From: Methylovirgula sp.
GTDB taxonomy: Bacteria; Pseudomonadota; Alphaproteobacteria; Rhizobiales; Beijerinckiaceae
Reading direction: 5' to 3'
Assembly: GCA_025356505.1 (NCBI GenBank)
Contig: JANXSV010000325.1
Span: 1-5,755 of the forward strand
Length of the DNA stretch: 5,755 bases
Shown here: one piece after another, positions 5,288-5,755 of the stretch
Numbering within the stretch: position 1 is the first letter of the stretch
Layout: every line of letters starts with the position of its first letter
Made by a program: the position numbers and the translations under genes
The notes under the pieces: model-generated
The model's database searches: none
Told to the model about the DNA's origin: nothing
Seen by the model: only the letters and a program-made list of their open reading frames with translations

Positions 5288-5755
5288 TCAAACTTGCTGC
5301 GCGGCGCGCTCGATCCGAACAGGCACCCCCTTTGATGCAGGCGTCTTCGATGCTTTGTCATGATACCAGAGAGGAATGAGTGGATTCATCTCGGGATAAT
5401 ATCCGCCAAGACAGCTGTCAGGAAGGTCGAAGGGCGTCACCGTTAATCCTTCCACCGTACGGCGGATACCATCATCCGCGTCACCGACGAGCGTTACCAC
5501 GTCGCCCTTGATCAACCCTTGTCGCTTCATGTCCTCAGGATTAATCAATAGCACCGTTCGCGATCCGCTGATTCCACGAAGCCGATCATCCATGCCGTAG
5601 ATTGTGGTGTTGAACTGGTCGTTGGAGCGCATCGTAATCAGGTGGAACCGGCCTTCGTCAGCGCCGATGCCGAGGGCAGACAAGACGGTTGGTACGGTAA
5701 ACTCGGCCTTGCCGCTCTCTGTCCGCCAGATCCGCTCATGTGCAGAATTGCCGCG
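5288..5755 (-). CDS. FdhF/YdeP-family molybdopterin oxidoreductase, C-terminal 155 residues (5' end outside window)
   Basis: The leftward frame is open from the window edge to TGA at 5288-5290. The fragment begins RGNSAHERIWRTESGKAEF and contains the C-terminal molybdopterin-guanine-dinucleotide binding domain: HLITMRSNDQFNTTIYGMDD (38-57), a beta-rich block INPEDMKRQGLIKGDVVTLV (71-90), then SCLGGYYPEMNPLIPL (114-129) and TPASKGVPVRIE (138-149). The QFNTTIYG and GYYPExNPLxPL blocks are characteristic of formate dehydrogenase-like alpha subunits of the YdeP type, which are usually about 750-790 residues (family knowledge). These bind Mo-bisMGD and usually lack a confirmed substrate. The iron-sulfur and active-site parts lie outside the window. 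The TTG codon at 5681-5683 is an internal codon, not a start. The 3' end appears intact, with IS copy C only 42 bp beyond the stop and no clear terminator between. Confidence 0.88.
   Translation of the reverse strand, partial: RGNSAHERIWRTESGKAEFTVPTVLSALGIGADEGRFHLITMRSNDQFNTTIYGMDDRLRGISGSRTVLLINPEDMKRQGLIKGDVVTLVGDADDGIRRTVEGLTVTPFDLPDSCLGGYYPEMNPLIPLWYHDKASKTPASKGVPVRIERAAQQV

Noticed and set aside
5681..5683. TTG as start of a 131-residue protein
   Set aside because: The frame continues upstream to the window edge with residues typical of the same oxidoreductase domain, so this is an internal Leu codon of a larger gene.

Overview
The window looks like a decayed accessory region of a Gram-negative bacterium, most probably an alphaproteobacterium. 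That placement is an inference from the type of IS6-family transposase (N-terminal motif FRYFKTSPQIISLAMMMY), the FdhF/YdeP-type molybdoenzyme end, and two Sec-type exported proteins. I cannot name a species from the sequence.

Layout: positions 1-231 are the right end of an IS6-family element. Positions 232-1470 hold no gene I can defend, only weak coding remnants and hairpins. A rightward gene (1471-2556) encodes an exported, probably seven-bladed, beta-propeller protein and ends at a good hairpin. A 241-bp convergent spacer follows, rich in inverted repeats. A leftward gene (2798-3610) encodes an exported ModA-like substrate-binding protein with no transporter partner genes in view. Its upstream region carries an 18-bp, nearly continuous palindrome (3730-3747). 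Positions 4127-4981 are a nearly full-length but dead IS6-family copy, followed directly by a third, 3'-only fragment (4983-5245). Only 42 bp further on lies the stop codon of a leftward gene that runs off the window: the C-terminal 155 residues of an FdhF/YdeP-family molybdopterin oxidoreductase.

How it fits together: all three IS6-family remnants point the same way, and the first two bracket a segment of about 3.9 kb carrying the propeller and ModA-like genes. This is the arrangement left by IS6-type replicative transposition (pseudo-compound transposon). At least the second and third copies can no longer make transposase, so the arrangement is a fossil. The ModA-like protein and the oxidoreductase are both linked to molybdenum by family, which hints that the two genes were once functionally related. 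The insertion sequences now lie between them, and the link is inference only.

No CRISPR array, tRNA, rRNA or defence system is visible. The points most worth a second look are the orphan ModA-like gene with its palindrome, the direct-repeat IS bracket, and the stem-loop conserved at the IS right ends.
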